Assembly (NCBI GenBank): GCA_002999035.1
Contig: CP027241.1
Span: 1,243,001-1,307,000, forward strand
Source: Lachnospiraceae bacterium oral taxon 500
GTDB taxonomy: Bacteria > Bacillota > Clostridia > Lachnospirales > Vallitaleaceae
Length of the DNA: 64,000 nt
Direction: 5' to 3'
Part shown: positions 13,208 through 22,112 of the stretch, in pieces
Position numbering within the stretch: the first letter of the stretch is position 1
How the letters are laid out: each line of letters begins with the position of its first letter
Notes under the pieces: generated by a model
Told to the model about the DNA's origin: nothing
The model's input: the letters and a program-made list of their open reading frames with translations, nothing else
Database searches by the model: none
Program-made: the position numbers and the translations under genes

Positions 13208-13795
13208 TCAGTTTTTGACGACTCCCGACAAAATATAGCAGTCCGGCGTATCCACCAAGATATCAATGGTAAAGTACGGCGCGAAAGCAGCCGCTTCCTC
13301 GGCGGCGCTTTGCAGCGTCCGTGATATGGTGTGATGATTGGCCGGGCCGCTGTGCCGGTGATTGATAACCTGCCGGCTATGGTCATGGGCAATCACCATT
13401 CGTCCGTCGCCGGTTAAAATCCGGCGGAGTGCAGCCGCCAGTTTTTCCGGCTCCAGGATATGTGGATAAGCGTTGAAAACAATCGCCCAGTCAAAGCCCG
13501 TTTCTGCAAACTCCATAACATCCGCGCAATGAAAACGCACCGGTTTGCCTTCGGCTTTGCGCCGGGCCAGTGCAATCATTTTCTCCGACACGTCAATCGC
13601 CTGATAATCGGCCGGCTCATAGGGCAGAATATGCGGCACCAACACACCTGTACCGCAGCCGATATCAAGCACCTTTTGTCCTTTTTTCAGGCCGGTCAGG
13701 CGCAAAATAGCGGCGATCCGGTCATGGTCATTGTGCACGCGGCTGTCCCACTGCTCAGCCCGCTGGTCAAAAAACTCCTGCATTAAAGTAGACAT
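13208..13795 (-). CDS. Class I SAM-dependent methyltransferase
   Basis: This is a small cytoplasmic methyltransferase of 195 residues with the Rossmann motif I VLDIGCGTGVL and a downstream acidic residue in YQAIDVSEKM, followed by motif HCADVMEF. It belongs to the UbiE/COQ5-like methyltransferase fold; the acceptor is not deducible. The start is set at 13795 because AGAAAGGAAATTT precedes that ATG and the protein then begins MSTLMQEFFDQRAEQWD, the usual first helix of this group. Upstream in-frame codons extend the frame to 13963 but add atypical residues drawn from intergenic repeats. It converges on lon. A similar protein type in clostridia often neighbours metal or vitamin transport genes; here an ECF S-component lies behind it. 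Confidence 0.85.
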   Translation of the reverse strand: MSTLMQEFFDQRAEQWDSRVHNDHDRIAAILRLTGLKKGQKVLDIGCGTGVLVPHILPYEPADYQAIDVSEKMIALARRKAEGKPVRFHCADVMEFAETGFDWAIVFNAYPHILEPEKLAAALRRILTGDGRMVIAHDHSRQVINHRHSGPANHHTISRTLQSAAEEAAAFAPYFTIDILVDTPDCYILSGVVKN

Positions 13796-13871
13796 AAATT
13801 TCCTTTCTGTTTCATTTCTAACGAAGTGTATTCGGCCAAAAAACAAAGTCTTTTGCCAATTTCCAAATATC

Positions 13872-13960
13872 GAAACGTTGCGCTTTCTGTACGGTGCGAA
13901 CCTGTCAAGCAAAAAGACACAGCCTTTTAGCAAACAGAAGTGGTGAAACGCTGCGCTTTC
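13872..13960. repeat. Hairpin cassettes upstream of the methyltransferase gene
   Basis: Two copies, GAAACGTTGCGCTTTC (13872-13887) and GAAACGCTGCGCTTTC (13945-13960), each a short hairpin with GAAA/TTTC closing pairs, in the 297-base space 13796-14092. No gene is seen there. The distance of 73 bp is not a simple multiple of the 41-bp period seen elsewhere. Confidence 0.5.
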
Positions 13961-14092
13961 CACGTGGCACGCAGCCTACCTAAAAATGGCTGTCCCGATG
14001 AATGCGGATAAGCTTAGTTTTTAAGATCAGGTTTATTAGCAGCATGCGCGCTAAAGGCAGGCGGAACTTGCCGGCAAAAGCTGAGTGAAATT

Positions 14093-14635
14093 TTAATTAT
14101 CATAAACGCGGGCTTTATTCAGCAGCAGCAGAAGTGAAGGAATAAAGATTAACTGTAAAATAATACCGGGCAAACCTTTGGTCACTGCACCGATAAGATA
14201 GGGCAGCGGCGAAAGCTGAATTCCGGCGACGGTCAGGGAAAGAACAAAGACCACCAGGCCGGCCGCAATCCGGCCGCCAAGCATAGCAATCAGCAGGCAG
14301 AGAATTTGCGCCAGACTTCGGTTTTCCACCAAACGGCGCTGGCGGCTAAAGGACACCAGTCCGGCGTAAGCAGCCAATTCTACCATCATAATAACGGCCA
14401 TTGGGAACAGCGGCGGCATACTGGTCAGAATAGAACTAAGCAAGGGGGTTAATAAACCCACCATAACAGCTGGCAGGGGTGATAAGAAAAAGCCGGCCAA
14501 CAGTACCGGAATATGCATGGGCAGAAAAACAGGACCGCCCATTTGAAAGAAATGGAAGCCCATCGGCAGAACAATGCCCATGGCAATAAAAAAGGCAGCT
14601 TTGGTTAATTCGGCAGGTTTGAAAGTCGGTTTCAT
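14093..14635 (-). CDS. ECF transporter S component (vitamin/micronutrient substrate-binding membrane protein)
   Basis: This 180-residue integral membrane protein looks like the substrate-capture subunit of an energy-coupling-factor importer. About five to six helices are visible, and the pattern FLPMHIPVLLAGFFLSP followed by LLSSILTSMPPLFP is characteristic of one clostridial subgroup of the PF12822-type S components. It would work with a shared EcfAA'T module encoded elsewhere; none is in this window. The ATG follows AAAAAAGGAGAATTCC. Its ligand is unknown to me. A long, highly paired leader (14682-14784) precedes it and could hold a ligand-sensing RNA, which would be the best clue to the substrate. 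Confidence 0.8.
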   Translation of the reverse strand: MKPTFKPAELTKAAFFIAMGIVLPMGFHFFQMGGPVFLPMHIPVLLAGFFLSPLPAVMVGLLTPLLSSILTSMPPLFPMAVIMMVELAAYAGLVSFSRQRRLVENRSLAQILCLLIAMLGGRIAAGLVVFVLSLTVAGIQLSPLPYLIGAVTKGLPGIILQLIFIPSLLLLLNKARVYDN

Positions 14636-14681
14636 GGAATTCTCCTTTTTTAAGCATAATAAATTTTCTCGTGATCACCCA

Positions 14682-14784
14682 CCGAAAATCATTTTTTCAA
14701 ATGCTGCCAAAAGCCGGTGATAACGAGCACGGCGCCAAATCAGCGGTTAGGCTTGCTATTTATCTTGAAAAAATTCATTTTCGG
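14682..14784 (-). promoter_or_regulatory. Structured leader of the ECF S-component gene (candidate riboswitch or attenuator)
   Basis: On the plus strand CCGAAAATCATTTTTTCAA (14682-14700) is matched by its near-exact complement TTGAAAAAATTCATTTTCGG (14765-14784), enclosing 64 bases. In the minus-strand mRNA this gives a 19-20-bp outer stem closing a GC-rich inner domain about 50 bases before the start codon. I could not match it to a riboswitch class from memory (TPP, FMN, cobalamin, THF, preQ1 and Moco cores were looked for). Confidence 0.45.
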
Positions 14785-15001
14785 TCAGGAAAGGCAAATT
14801 CTTTTGCCGGCTTTCGGCTTCAGCCGAAAAGCTGTCTGATATCAGTTTGATGCCGCTTCAGCGGAGAGCCTTTTGGACATGGCCAAAGACAATTATAAAG
14901 TTTATATATGTAAAAACTAAAAATAATATAACATATTTTAACGAGATGGACAAGAGGGGAACGGAAAATTCTTTTGCCCAAACTATAATGTGTGGCTTTT
15001 C

Positions 15002-15029
15002 TTGACAACGTCCCGAAATATGATAAAAT
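15002..15029 (+). promoter_or_regulatory. Predicted promoter of the DUF4143 ATPase gene
   Basis: TTGACA (15002-15007) and TAAAAT (15024-15029), 16 bp apart, 39 bases before the start codon. Confidence 0.65.
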
Positions 15030-15067
15030 ATGATTAGTCACCGATTATCCTAAAAAGGAGGTGCATC

Positions 15068-16291
15068 ATGGCATACATTACCCGAGAGCTTGAAAGGAAA
15101 TTCCTAAAACTCAATGATTTTTTTAAGGTCGTTCTTGTAACGGGGGCAAGGCAAGTCGGTAAAACAACGATGTTAAAGCATTTGGCCGGCAATGACAGAA
15201 CCTATGTCACGATGGATAATGCAATGGCAAGGGCGCTTGCCCAATCTGACCCGGTATTGTTCTTCCAGACCTATAAGCCGCCGATTCTCATTGACGAGGT
15301 GCAGAAAGCACCGGAGCTATTCGAGCAAATTAAGATTATTTGCGATGAGAACGACGAAACAGGTTCTATCTGGCTTACTGGTTCGCAGCAGTACAAGATG
15401 ATGAAAAGAGTACGTGAGACCCTTGCCGGAAGAATTGGTATTCTGGAACTATACGGTTTATCCGCAAGAGAAAAAGCTGGGCTTGTGTTCGATACCGACT
15501 TGGATTTCTCGTTGGCCACCTTGCAGGCAAGGCAGCGGAAGCTTCCCCAAAACGATGTGATTCAGGTATTTCATCATATTTGGGAGGGTGGTATGCCGCA
15601 AGTGCAGGGGGTGGATGATGAACTCAGACAAGAGTATTTTAATTCCTATATCGACACTTACCTGATGCGTGATGTTGCCGAAGCAGGCGGGATTACCGAT
15701 ACCGTGCGTTTCCGCAAATTCCTTGTAGGCTGCGCTGCCCTTGTATCAGAGCAGGTCAATTACGCAACGCTGGCTGAATCTGCTGACATTGCGCCAAGCA
15801 CCGCCAAGGAATGGCTGAAGGTGCTGGTAGGACTTGATATCATCTATTTGCTTGCACCGTACGCCAACAACGAACTAAAACGACTCAGCAAAACACCGAA
15901 GCTGTACTTCTGTGATACGGGACTTTGTGCCTATCTATCTATGTGGCTGACACCGGATACGCTGCGCAGCGGTGCTGCCAGCGGCCATTACTACGAAAAT
16001 TATGTGGTAATGGAGTTGGTCAAGAACTACGCCTATGCCAAGTCCAAGGTGAACCTTACTTATTTCAGAGATTCCAACGCCAAAGAAATTGATGTATTTG
16101 TTGAGGAGAACAATGTCATTCATCCGCTGGAGATTAAAAAGAGTGCCGCACCTGACCGCCGTGAAGTCAAAAAATACAGTGTGATTGACAAAGCGGCCTT
16201 GAAGCGTGGAGACGGCGGCATCATCTGCATGTGCGAGCAGCCGATACCGATTGACGCGGATAATTGCTTTATTCCGAGCAATCTGATCTGA
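15068..16291 (+). CDS. AAA family ATPase with DUF4143 C-terminal domain
   Basis: This 407-residue protein belongs to a widespread ATPase family of unknown role, scattered in many copies through bacterial genomes and often thought to be part of defence or toxin-like modules. Walker A is VTGARQVGKTTM (about 24-35) and Walker B PILIDEVQ. The DUF4143 part starts around residue 200 with a winged-helix-like stretch (YATLAESADIAPSTAKEWL). The end carries EIDVFVEENNVIHPLEIKKS, a pattern like the PD-(D/E)XK nuclease core. The ATG follows AAAAAGGAGGTGCATC. It has its own promoter and no partner gene; codon use appears slightly unlike its neighbours, as is usual for this mobile family. Cellular function is not known. 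Confidence 0.9.
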   Translation: MAYITRELERKFLKLNDFFKVVLVTGARQVGKTTMLKHLAGNDRTYVTMDNAMARALAQSDPVLFFQTYKPPILIDEVQKAPELFEQIKIICDENDETGSIWLTGSQQYKMMKRVRETLAGRIGILELYGLSAREKAGLVFDTDLDFSLATLQARQRKLPQNDVIQVFHHIWEGGMPQVQGVDDELRQEYFNSYIDTYLMRDVAEAGGITDTVRFRKFLVGCAALVSEQVNYATLAESADIAPSTAKEWLKVLVGLDIIYLLAPYANNELKRLSKTPKLYFCDTGLCAYLSMWLTPDTLRSGAASGHYYENYVVMELVKNYAYAKSKVNLTYFRDSNAKEIDVFVEENNVIHPLEIKKSAAPDRREVKKYSVIDKAALKRGDGGIICMCEQPIPIDADNCFIPSNLI

Positions 16292-16314
16292 ATAATTTTA
16301 AAGCACTGGCTGCC

Positions 16315-17205
16315 CTACCCCTTAACTGACCCGATCATAACGCCTTTGACAAAATATTTTTGAATAAAGGGATAAATTAGCAGGACCGGTACCATGCTGA
16401 CCACAATCAGGGCATATTTGATGACCCCGGCTGACTGCGCCAGTTTGGCCTGCATTTCCGGATCCGATACCGTTGACGGGTCAATTTGATCGGCCATTAG
16501 AATTTCCCGCAAAAACAGAGTCAAAGGATATAAATTCTTGTCATTTAAGTAAATCATAGCGCTAAAATAGGAATTCCAGTGTCTTACCCCATAAAATAAA
16601 ACCAGCACGGCGATGATTGCTTTGGACAGCGGCAGAACGATTCGAATAAAATACATAAAATCAGAACAGCCGTCGATTTGAGCAGCCTCCAAAAGATCGG
16701 TGGGAATCGTATTTTGAATAAAAGTCTTGCAGACAATCAGATTATATACGCCAATCGCGCCCGGAATCAGCAGAGCCCAGACAGTATTTAAAAATCCCAG
16801 CTTTTGTACCAGTATGTAGTGCGGAATCATACCACCGTTAAAGAACATGGTAAAAGTAAAAAGCAGCATAATAAAATTACGGCCGTAAAGGTCATGGCGC
16901 GATAAGCAGTAAGCGGCGGTCAGGGTCATGGTAATGTTAATCAGGGTACCGACCAGGGTATAAAAAAGTGAGTTTTTAAAGCCCAACCAGACGGTTGGAG
17001 TGTGGAAAACCGTCCGGTAGCCTTCCAGACTGAAGTCAACCGGAAAGAGGATGACTTTTCCGCTCTGGACAGCCGTTCCGGTGGAAAAAGAAGCACTGAT
17101 CACATAAATACAAGGGTAGAGCACCAAAAGGAAAAATAATGTCAAAATCAAAGTAGTGAAAAAATAAAAAAGCTTATCATTCAAACTGTATTTTCTGCGA
17201 TGCAT
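16315..17205 (-). CDS. lplC: Carbohydrate ABC transporter permease, LplC type
   Basis: This 296-residue permease is the second membrane subunit of a CUT1-subfamily sugar importer. Six membrane helices are visible, and the EAA loop that contacts the ATPase appears as DLLEAAQIDGCSDFMYFIRIVLPLSKA. The C-terminal VPVLLIYPFIQKYFVKGVMIGSVKG is typical of LplC/YtcP. It is the last gene of the minus-strand operon SBP-LplB-LplC. No ATPase is present, as is usual for this family, which borrows a shared MsmX-like ATPase. It meets the DUF4143 gene tail to tail with only 23 bases between. Confidence 0.92.
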   Translation of the reverse strand: MHRRKYSLNDKLFYFFTTLILTLFFLLVLYPCIYVISASFSTGTAVQSGKVILFPVDFSLEGYRTVFHTPTVWLGFKNSLFYTLVGTLINITMTLTAAYCLSRHDLYGRNFIMLLFTFTMFFNGGMIPHYILVQKLGFLNTVWALLIPGAIGVYNLIVCKTFIQNTIPTDLLEAAQIDGCSDFMYFIRIVLPLSKAIIAVLVLFYGVRHWNSYFSAMIYLNDKNLYPLTLFLREILMADQIDPSTVSDPEMQAKLAQSAGVIKYALIVVSMVPVLLIYPFIQKYFVKGVMIGSVKG

Positions 17206-17214
17206 GGCAACCTC

Positions 17215-18147
17215 CTAAAAAATACCGCTGCCGTTCAGTTTTTTGCTGCCCCAGTTAGCCAGACTGAGCAGCAAGAAGTTGACGACCGAATTAAACATAC
17301 TGATGGCGGTAGAGAGAGAAAAATCATTCAGGCCGCTGGCCAGTCCGACTTTATAAACATAGGTGGAAATGATTTCGCTGTAATTCAAATTCAGATTGTT
17401 CTGCATCAGCAGAACCTTTTCAAAGCCGAGATTCATAATGTTGCCGACCGCCAAAATCAGCATAATGCTGGCAGTTGGCAGGATGGCCGGAATATCGACA
17501 TACAGCAGTCTTTGCATCCGGCTGGCGCCGTCAATCGTAGCTGCTTCATGCAGCGTCATATCAACACCGGATAAAGCGGCAATATAAATAATGGCGCTGT
17601 AGCCGGTCGTCTGCCATACGCCTGACCAGACATAAATATGTTTAAACAGTTTGCCATTAGTCAAAATATTGGCAGCTACCCGGCCGGTCAGCAAGGTATA
17701 AAAACTGCCGTAAATGCCGCTGCGGTTATTTAAAATCTGCATAATCAGGCCAACCATGACTACGGTTGAAATAAAATAGGGAATATAGGTAACGGTTTGG
17801 ATGACTTTTTTATATTTTTCATTCAGCATGGCGTTCAGCAGCAGGGCAAATACAATCGGAATGGGAAAGGATACCAAGAGACTGTAAAGCGAGATAACCA
17901 GCGTGTTTTGAATAATATTGGCAAACTTATAAGAAGAAAAAAACTTAATAAAATTATCCAGTCCCACCCAGGGGCTGCCGAAAATTCCCTGAGCGATGTT
18001 ATATTTCTTAAAAGCGATCACAAGTCCCCCCATAGGGAAATAAGCGAATACGATTAAATAAGCCAGCGGCAGCAGCAGCAGTAAATAGAGCTGCCAGCGG
18101 AGTTTTATCTTTTTCCACGGAGTTTTTGTTATTTTGGAATGAGTCAC
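17215..18147 (-). CDS. lplB: Carbohydrate ABC transporter permease, LplB type
   Basis: This 310-residue permease is the first membrane subunit of the importer. It has the N-terminal LLPLAYLIVFAYFPMGGLVIAFKKY-like block of LplB proteins, about six helices, and the EAA loop LHEAATIDGASRMQRLLYVDIPAI. It is followed by the partner permease after 9 bases. Between it and the upstream binding-protein gene lies a hairpin (18240-18265) that may hold back transcription so that the binding protein is made in excess. Confidence 0.92.
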   Translation of the reverse strand: MTHSKITKTPWKKIKLRWQLYLLLLLPLAYLIVFAYFPMGGLVIAFKKYNIAQGIFGSPWVGLDNFIKFFSSYKFANIIQNTLVISLYSLLVSFPIPIVFALLLNAMLNEKYKKVIQTVTYIPYFISTVVMVGLIMQILNNRSGIYGSFYTLLTGRVAANILTNGKLFKHIYVWSGVWQTTGYSAIIYIAALSGVDMTLHEAATIDGASRMQRLLYVDIPAILPTASIMLILAVGNIMNLGFEKVLLMQNNLNLNYSEIISTYVYKVGLASGLNDFSLSTAISMFNSVVNFLLLSLANWGSKKLNGSGIF

Positions 18148-18239
18148 GATTTTCCTCCTCCCATACGCGAACGGGTGCGGCCTTGCGGCAGCAAATGTGT
18201 TTTTGGCGTCACTGGCGGCAAGCTGCAGCCAGTTTAGAT

Positions 18240-18265
18240 GCCCGTCCGGTCAATGCCGGACGGGC
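18240..18265 (-). terminator. Intercistronic hairpin between binding-protein and permease genes
   Basis: A perfect 10-bp stem, GCCCGTCCGG (18240-18249) and CCGGACGGGC (18256-18265), with a 6-base loop. No T run follows on the minus strand, so it is more likely an mRNA-stabilising or partial-termination element than a full terminator. Confidence 0.6.
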
Positions 18266-18274
18266 AAAGCAGTC

Positions 18275-19978
18275 TTATTTGCTGCGCTCATAAACGGCTT
18301 GGGCAATGGACAGCCACTCGTTTAAACCCATGCTTTCCAGCTCCTGCAAATATTTATCCCAAGTGCCTTCAATATCTCTGGAGCCGGTGATAAACTCAGC
18401 CATCGATTGCTGGATATAACCGGGGATATTGGCGATTGCTTCCTGCACTTTAGCGGCTTCCTCTTCGCTGTAATGCAGCAGCGGCAGGACATGTTCCGGG
18501 TGCTTGGTAAAATAGTAGTTATAGTTTTTACCGACCAGTTCTTCCGGATTATATGGCTTGGTGCCATTGGCAACTGTGTTCGCCATAGTCAGGCTGGCAT
18601 AGCGCGGATTGATATTATGCCAGGTTTTGTTGCACGGCTCCTGCCAGTAGTTGGAAATATAGGCCATGCTAACCTTATCGTAGAGCTTTTCTTCAACGTA
18701 AGCATTGGTCATGCCGGCCAGCTTTTTTTCGTCTCTCGTCCAGTCAACTTCTTCTTCGCCAAACCGGGCGATAATGGAAGTTTCCGGATCATAAAATTCA
18801 TCGGCCAGCTTTATGGCCAAATCAACATTTTTACAAGAGCTGAAAATAAAGAAAGTCTGCGCCGGGGAATATTCCGTATACGGTGTGTAACAAGCGCCGT
18901 TTGGCCCGGTCAGCGGCGGCAACAAAGCCATTTCCAAAAAGTTTTTATTGTTGTAAGCATCAGGATAATTAGACAGCGAGCCACAGGAAGTCAGGCCAAC
19001 AATGCTCGGGTCATGGTTTAAAGTGGCTTTAAACTGGGTGTCTTCATCGGTAAACGTTTCGGGAGAAAGCAGCCCCTCTTTGTAAAGTTCATTCATAAAA
19101 AGCAGTCCGTCTTTGAAGTTATCGGTAGTAAAGGGAGCGATTACCTTGGTGCCGTCGGCGGAAAGCGCCAGCCCGCCGTTCATCGTGTTATTATTCCAAA
19201 ACTCAAAAGCATTCATTAGGCTGGCGATAACGTTTTGCCCATAGCCGCCGTTTTGGAAGCCGTAAACACCGATTTCATCCTTAAGACCGTTGCCGTTGGG
19301 GTCTTTTTCATAAAAGGCCTTTAAAACGGATTTTAGTTCATCGGTTGTCTTTGGCAGGGCAAGGCCCAGCTTATCTAACCAAGCCTTGTTGATAAAAGTC
19401 CGGTTTGGGGTCAGATTCCAGGTTTCCGGCTCAAACCGGGACAAGCTGTACATCATGCCGTTAGCCATGGTCTGGGTATCATTCATCGTTTTCCGGTCTT
19501 CTTCGGGAATAGCGTTATAATTTGGCATTTTTTCCGGATTTTGAAGATATTCGTTCAGCGGCAGGAAAATTCCGCTGCTGCCGTATTGCAAAATGGTTTC
19601 CGGTGTCAGGGCATTACTGACAATCAGGATATCGGGCAGATTGCTGCCGGAGGCCGTCATTAAGGAAACTTTGGTGCGAACTTCATCATTGGCGGCCGGC
19701 AGCTGATAAAATTCAATGTCGATGCCGAGTTTATTTTCTAAATATTTGGTAAAATAATTGTCGTCATAGTCGGTGACAAAGCTGTTGGTCTGCAAAGCAA
19801 TGACCAGTTTTTTGCCGCCTTCTTCTGATTGGGGAGCGGTTGTTTGGTTATCAGCGGGCTTATCAGCAGAAGTTTGGGCCGGGTCTTCGCTTTTGGGAGT
19901 GTTTTGCGTCGATGGCGTACAGCCGTAAGAAACGAGGGTTAAAGCGCAGATAAGCAATAAAGATAGTAGCTTTTTCAT
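18275..19978 (-). CDS. lplA: Extracellular solute-binding lipoprotein of Lpl-type sugar ABC importer
   Basis: This 567-residue protein is a membrane-anchored receptor for oligosaccharides outside the cell. The N-terminus is a lipoprotein signal peptide with lipobox LVSYGC and the lipidated Cys at about residue 20, followed by a Ser/Thr/Pro/Gln-rich linker (about 21-55). The rest fits the large family 1/LplA binding proteins (WQEPCNKTWHNINPRYASL, DEFYDPETSIIARFGEEEVDW). Its ATG follows AGAAAGGAAGGATAATTTTT and it has its own promoter at 20006-20034. The lyase gene directly upstream suggests that the ligand is a uronic-acid-containing oligosaccharide, but that is inferred from context only. Confidence 0.92.
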   Translation of the reverse strand: MKKLLSLLLICALTLVSYGCTPSTQNTPKSEDPAQTSADKPADNQTTAPQSEEGGKKLVIALQTNSFVTDYDDNYFTKYLENKLGIDIEFYQLPAANDEVRTKVSLMTASGSNLPDILIVSNALTPETILQYGSSGIFLPLNEYLQNPEKMPNYNAIPEEDRKTMNDTQTMANGMMYSLSRFEPETWNLTPNRTFINKAWLDKLGLALPKTTDELKSVLKAFYEKDPNGNGLKDEIGVYGFQNGGYGQNVIASLMNAFEFWNNNTMNGGLALSADGTKVIAPFTTDNFKDGLLFMNELYKEGLLSPETFTDEDTQFKATLNHDPSIVGLTSCGSLSNYPDAYNNKNFLEMALLPPLTGPNGACYTPYTEYSPAQTFFIFSSCKNVDLAIKLADEFYDPETSIIARFGEEEVDWTRDEKKLAGMTNAYVEEKLYDKVSMAYISNYWQEPCNKTWHNINPRYASLTMANTVANGTKPYNPEELVGKNYNYYFTKHPEHVLPLLHYSEEEAAKVQEAIANIPGYIQQSMAEFITGSRDIEGTWDKYLQELESMGLNEWLSIAQAVYERSK

Positions 19979-20005
19979 AAAAATTATCCTTCCTTTCTAG
20001 AGATG

Positions 20006-20034
20006 AGTTTAATAAAATGATGTGAGCATGTCAA
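20006..20034 (-). promoter_or_regulatory. Predicted promoter of the lpl importer genes
   Basis: On the minus strand TTGACA (20034-20029) and TAAACT (20011-20006) are 17 bp apart, 28 bases before the binding-protein start. It allows the importer to be expressed apart from the lyase gene. Confidence 0.62.
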
Positions 20035-20073
20035 AAGATGAGAATTTTTGCGTTGAGATCTCGCAACGGATTT

Positions 20074-22062
20074 TCACGTTTTTGACATTGACAGCATAAA
20101 ATTATCAGGCAGACAGCCTTTTTGCAATTCACTTTCTTTAAAATGCCAAATGTCGCCGTTTTTTTGGATGAGGTCAATCGTCTGATCGGCCGGCGCCTCT
20201 TCTGCCCGCAGAGCGGTCACGGAATTGTTTGCCGGCTGCGGGAAAAAAGCAGTCACGATACGCAGATTCTTTCCCCGGATTTTGGCGGAAAGACAATTAA
20301 CCGGCCGGTACATGCCCTGCTCAGCCGAAGTAGCGAGATACCCCTGCCATTCCGGGTGTGTCTGGCCACAGAGAATGGAAAGGGACAGCCCGGGCAGAGA
20401 AAACAAAACGGCCATGTCATTGGAAAAAGCACCGTTTGGCGTAAGATTCAGGCTTTCGTCGTCAATATGCCATAGCATTTCATATTCGTGTTCGGTTTCG
20501 GCGGTCAGGCGGTCAACTACCAAAAAGAAGGGGGCAGCCGGCCCTTTTTTAATAAAGTACACTGCTCGCTGATGGACGACGCTGCCGGCCGGCAAATCAT
20601 CGAACGCTTCCCGGTAGCTGCCGGATGCGTAATCGCAGTCGGGATGAATATGCCAGCCAAAATCAGGTGCCTGGCGGGTAATGTCATCCTCCTGCCAAAC
20701 ATAGTCCTGCCGCCGGTTTTGCCCCCGGCCATCGACCCGGATAACATTATGGGCGCGGCTGGAGAGGACATATCGGCGCATGTCCGAGTCATCGTATGCA
20801 TAATTGCCGCCTTCGGTCAAAAGCAGTCGGCCGCCGGCAAAAATCAGCAAAGACAGCTTATCTTCATGTTGATGTCCTTTGCCAAAGGGAGCGGCATCCA
20901 AGAGGGCCCAGGTATCGTTTTTGGCCCAACCGGTTCGCATCGCCAAAAAACCGGCGTAGGGCAGAGCAACAGAGGTATATTCCGGGGGGATCCCCTCCGC
21001 CCCTTGGCTGGCGGCCCAGTCAATCAGCGGATCGTTCGGAATCATTCTTTGCTTGGGCCGCAGGATTTCCGCGACAGCCCATTTTTTGCCGTCGTTGATA
21101 TCAGGCAGTTTACCGTCGGGCATCATCAGTTGGACATTCAAATGACAAGCTGTTTTTAAGACAGCGAACAATTCCGGCGGCAGCGGATAGGCAAAGGCCT
21201 TGGCGGTTTCAAATAGACGCTGGTAATTATTGACCGCAACCTCGTGATAGCAGGTCGTCAATTCATAGTGGAAACCGTCCGGATAAAACTGGCGTTTAGC
21301 CTCAGCCAGCATTTTTTCCAGAGCAGTTTGCAGCCAGAGATTCGCTTGACGCAGCTGCGGATATAAGATACCGATGTGAGCCAGACCGTTCATTTCCATC
21401 AGCAGCCAATTATTTTTGGTGCAAAAATGGAACAGACGATTGCCGTGTTCCCAGACCGAAGCATACCATTGAAAGAGCAGCTCATCGGTAAAATGCTTCG
21501 TCCGGAAAAAAGCAAACAAAACATAGGGCCAGTTGGCGCCCATGCGGATACCGCATTCAATCGTGCGCCAGCATTTGGTATCGTAGCCCGGTGCGCTTTC
21601 CGGACAAGGTGCCTGGGTGAGCCAGGATTGAAAAAGTGCGGCCACTTTTTGGGCGTAAGCGTCATCGCCGGTTAAGCGGTACTCATGCGCCAGCATTTTC
21701 CATTCATTGTGCCGGCTGAACTGCCAAGTCCACTCCTTGTACTGATTGGCGGTTGGGTTTGCCAGCCAGTCCACCGGTTGGCCGACTCCGAAATCGCATG
21801 GCACACCAACCGACAGAAAAACATTTTTTTGAACAATTCGCTGGCAGGCTTCGGCATCGCTTTCGCCCGGATACTTAAAAACATTTTCCGGCGTTTCGTA
21901 GGGGATCGTGAAAAAACGTTCCGGATCCAGCGTCCGGCGCAGATACGTGCCAAACTCCTTTTTGGCAGCGGCGTAATCATCCTGCCGAACCGCTTCCTTT
22001 ACCTGTGTCAGCCCCGGATAGTCAAGATCAAGGCAGTCTTTAAAAAAAACTTCCGCTTTCAT
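20074..22062 (-). CDS. Heparinase II/III family polysaccharide lyase
   Basis: This is a 662-residue alginate-lyase/heparinase-II/III-like enzyme that would cleave acidic polysaccharides or oligosaccharides by beta-elimination. The first ~350 residues are an alpha-helical toroid region (YRLTGDDAYAQKVAALFQSW; NWLLMEMNGLAHIGI; YHEVAVNNYQRLFE). The C-terminal beta-sandwich domain carries the typical GHQHEDKLSLLIF and GGNYAYDDSDMRRYVLSSRAHN. No signal peptide is seen, so it may act in the cytoplasm on imported oligosaccharides, as in PL15-like oligo-lyases. Start at 22062 is supported by AAAAAAGGAGGTGGAA; the longer frame to 22104 lacks such a site. It stands directly ahead of the lpl importer genes. 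Substrate unknown. Confidence 0.88.
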   Translation of the reverse strand: MKAEVFFKDCLDLDYPGLTQVKEAVRQDDYAAAKKEFGTYLRRTLDPERFFTIPYETPENVFKYPGESDAEACQRIVQKNVFLSVGVPCDFGVGQPVDWLANPTANQYKEWTWQFSRHNEWKMLAHEYRLTGDDAYAQKVAALFQSWLTQAPCPESAPGYDTKCWRTIECGIRMGANWPYVLFAFFRTKHFTDELLFQWYASVWEHGNRLFHFCTKNNWLLMEMNGLAHIGILYPQLRQANLWLQTALEKMLAEAKRQFYPDGFHYELTTCYHEVAVNNYQRLFETAKAFAYPLPPELFAVLKTACHLNVQLMMPDGKLPDINDGKKWAVAEILRPKQRMIPNDPLIDWAASQGAEGIPPEYTSVALPYAGFLAMRTGWAKNDTWALLDAAPFGKGHQHEDKLSLLIFAGGRLLLTEGGNYAYDDSDMRRYVLSSRAHNVIRVDGRGQNRRQDYVWQEDDITRQAPDFGWHIHPDCDYASGSYREAFDDLPAGSVVHQRAVYFIKKGPAAPFFLVVDRLTAETEHEYEMLWHIDDESLNLTPNGAFSNDMAVLFSLPGLSLSILCGQTHPEWQGYLATSAEQGMYRPVNCLSAKIRGKNLRIVTAFFPQPANNSVTALRAEEAPADQTIDLIQKNGDIWHFKESELQKGCLPDNFMLSMSKT

Positions 22063-22112
22063 TTCCACCTCCTTTTTTGTGATTTCATTGTAATGTGATT
22101 CCATTGCTGCTT

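Larger units (their letters stand above)
14636..15067. other. Intergenic region between divergent ECF S-component and DUF4143 genes
   Basis: The 432 bases hold the structured leader above, a TTTCGGCT-TC-AGCCGAAA hairpin (14812-14829), a GGCAAATTCTTTTGCC hairpin (14793-14808) whose core ATTCTTTTGCC recurs near 14964-14974, and the promoter at 15002-15029. No gene is seen. Confidence 0.6.

Noticed and set aside
13796-13963. N-terminal extension of the methyltransferase to 13963
   Set aside because: Good ribosome binding site supports 13795; the extension is translated intergenic repeat.
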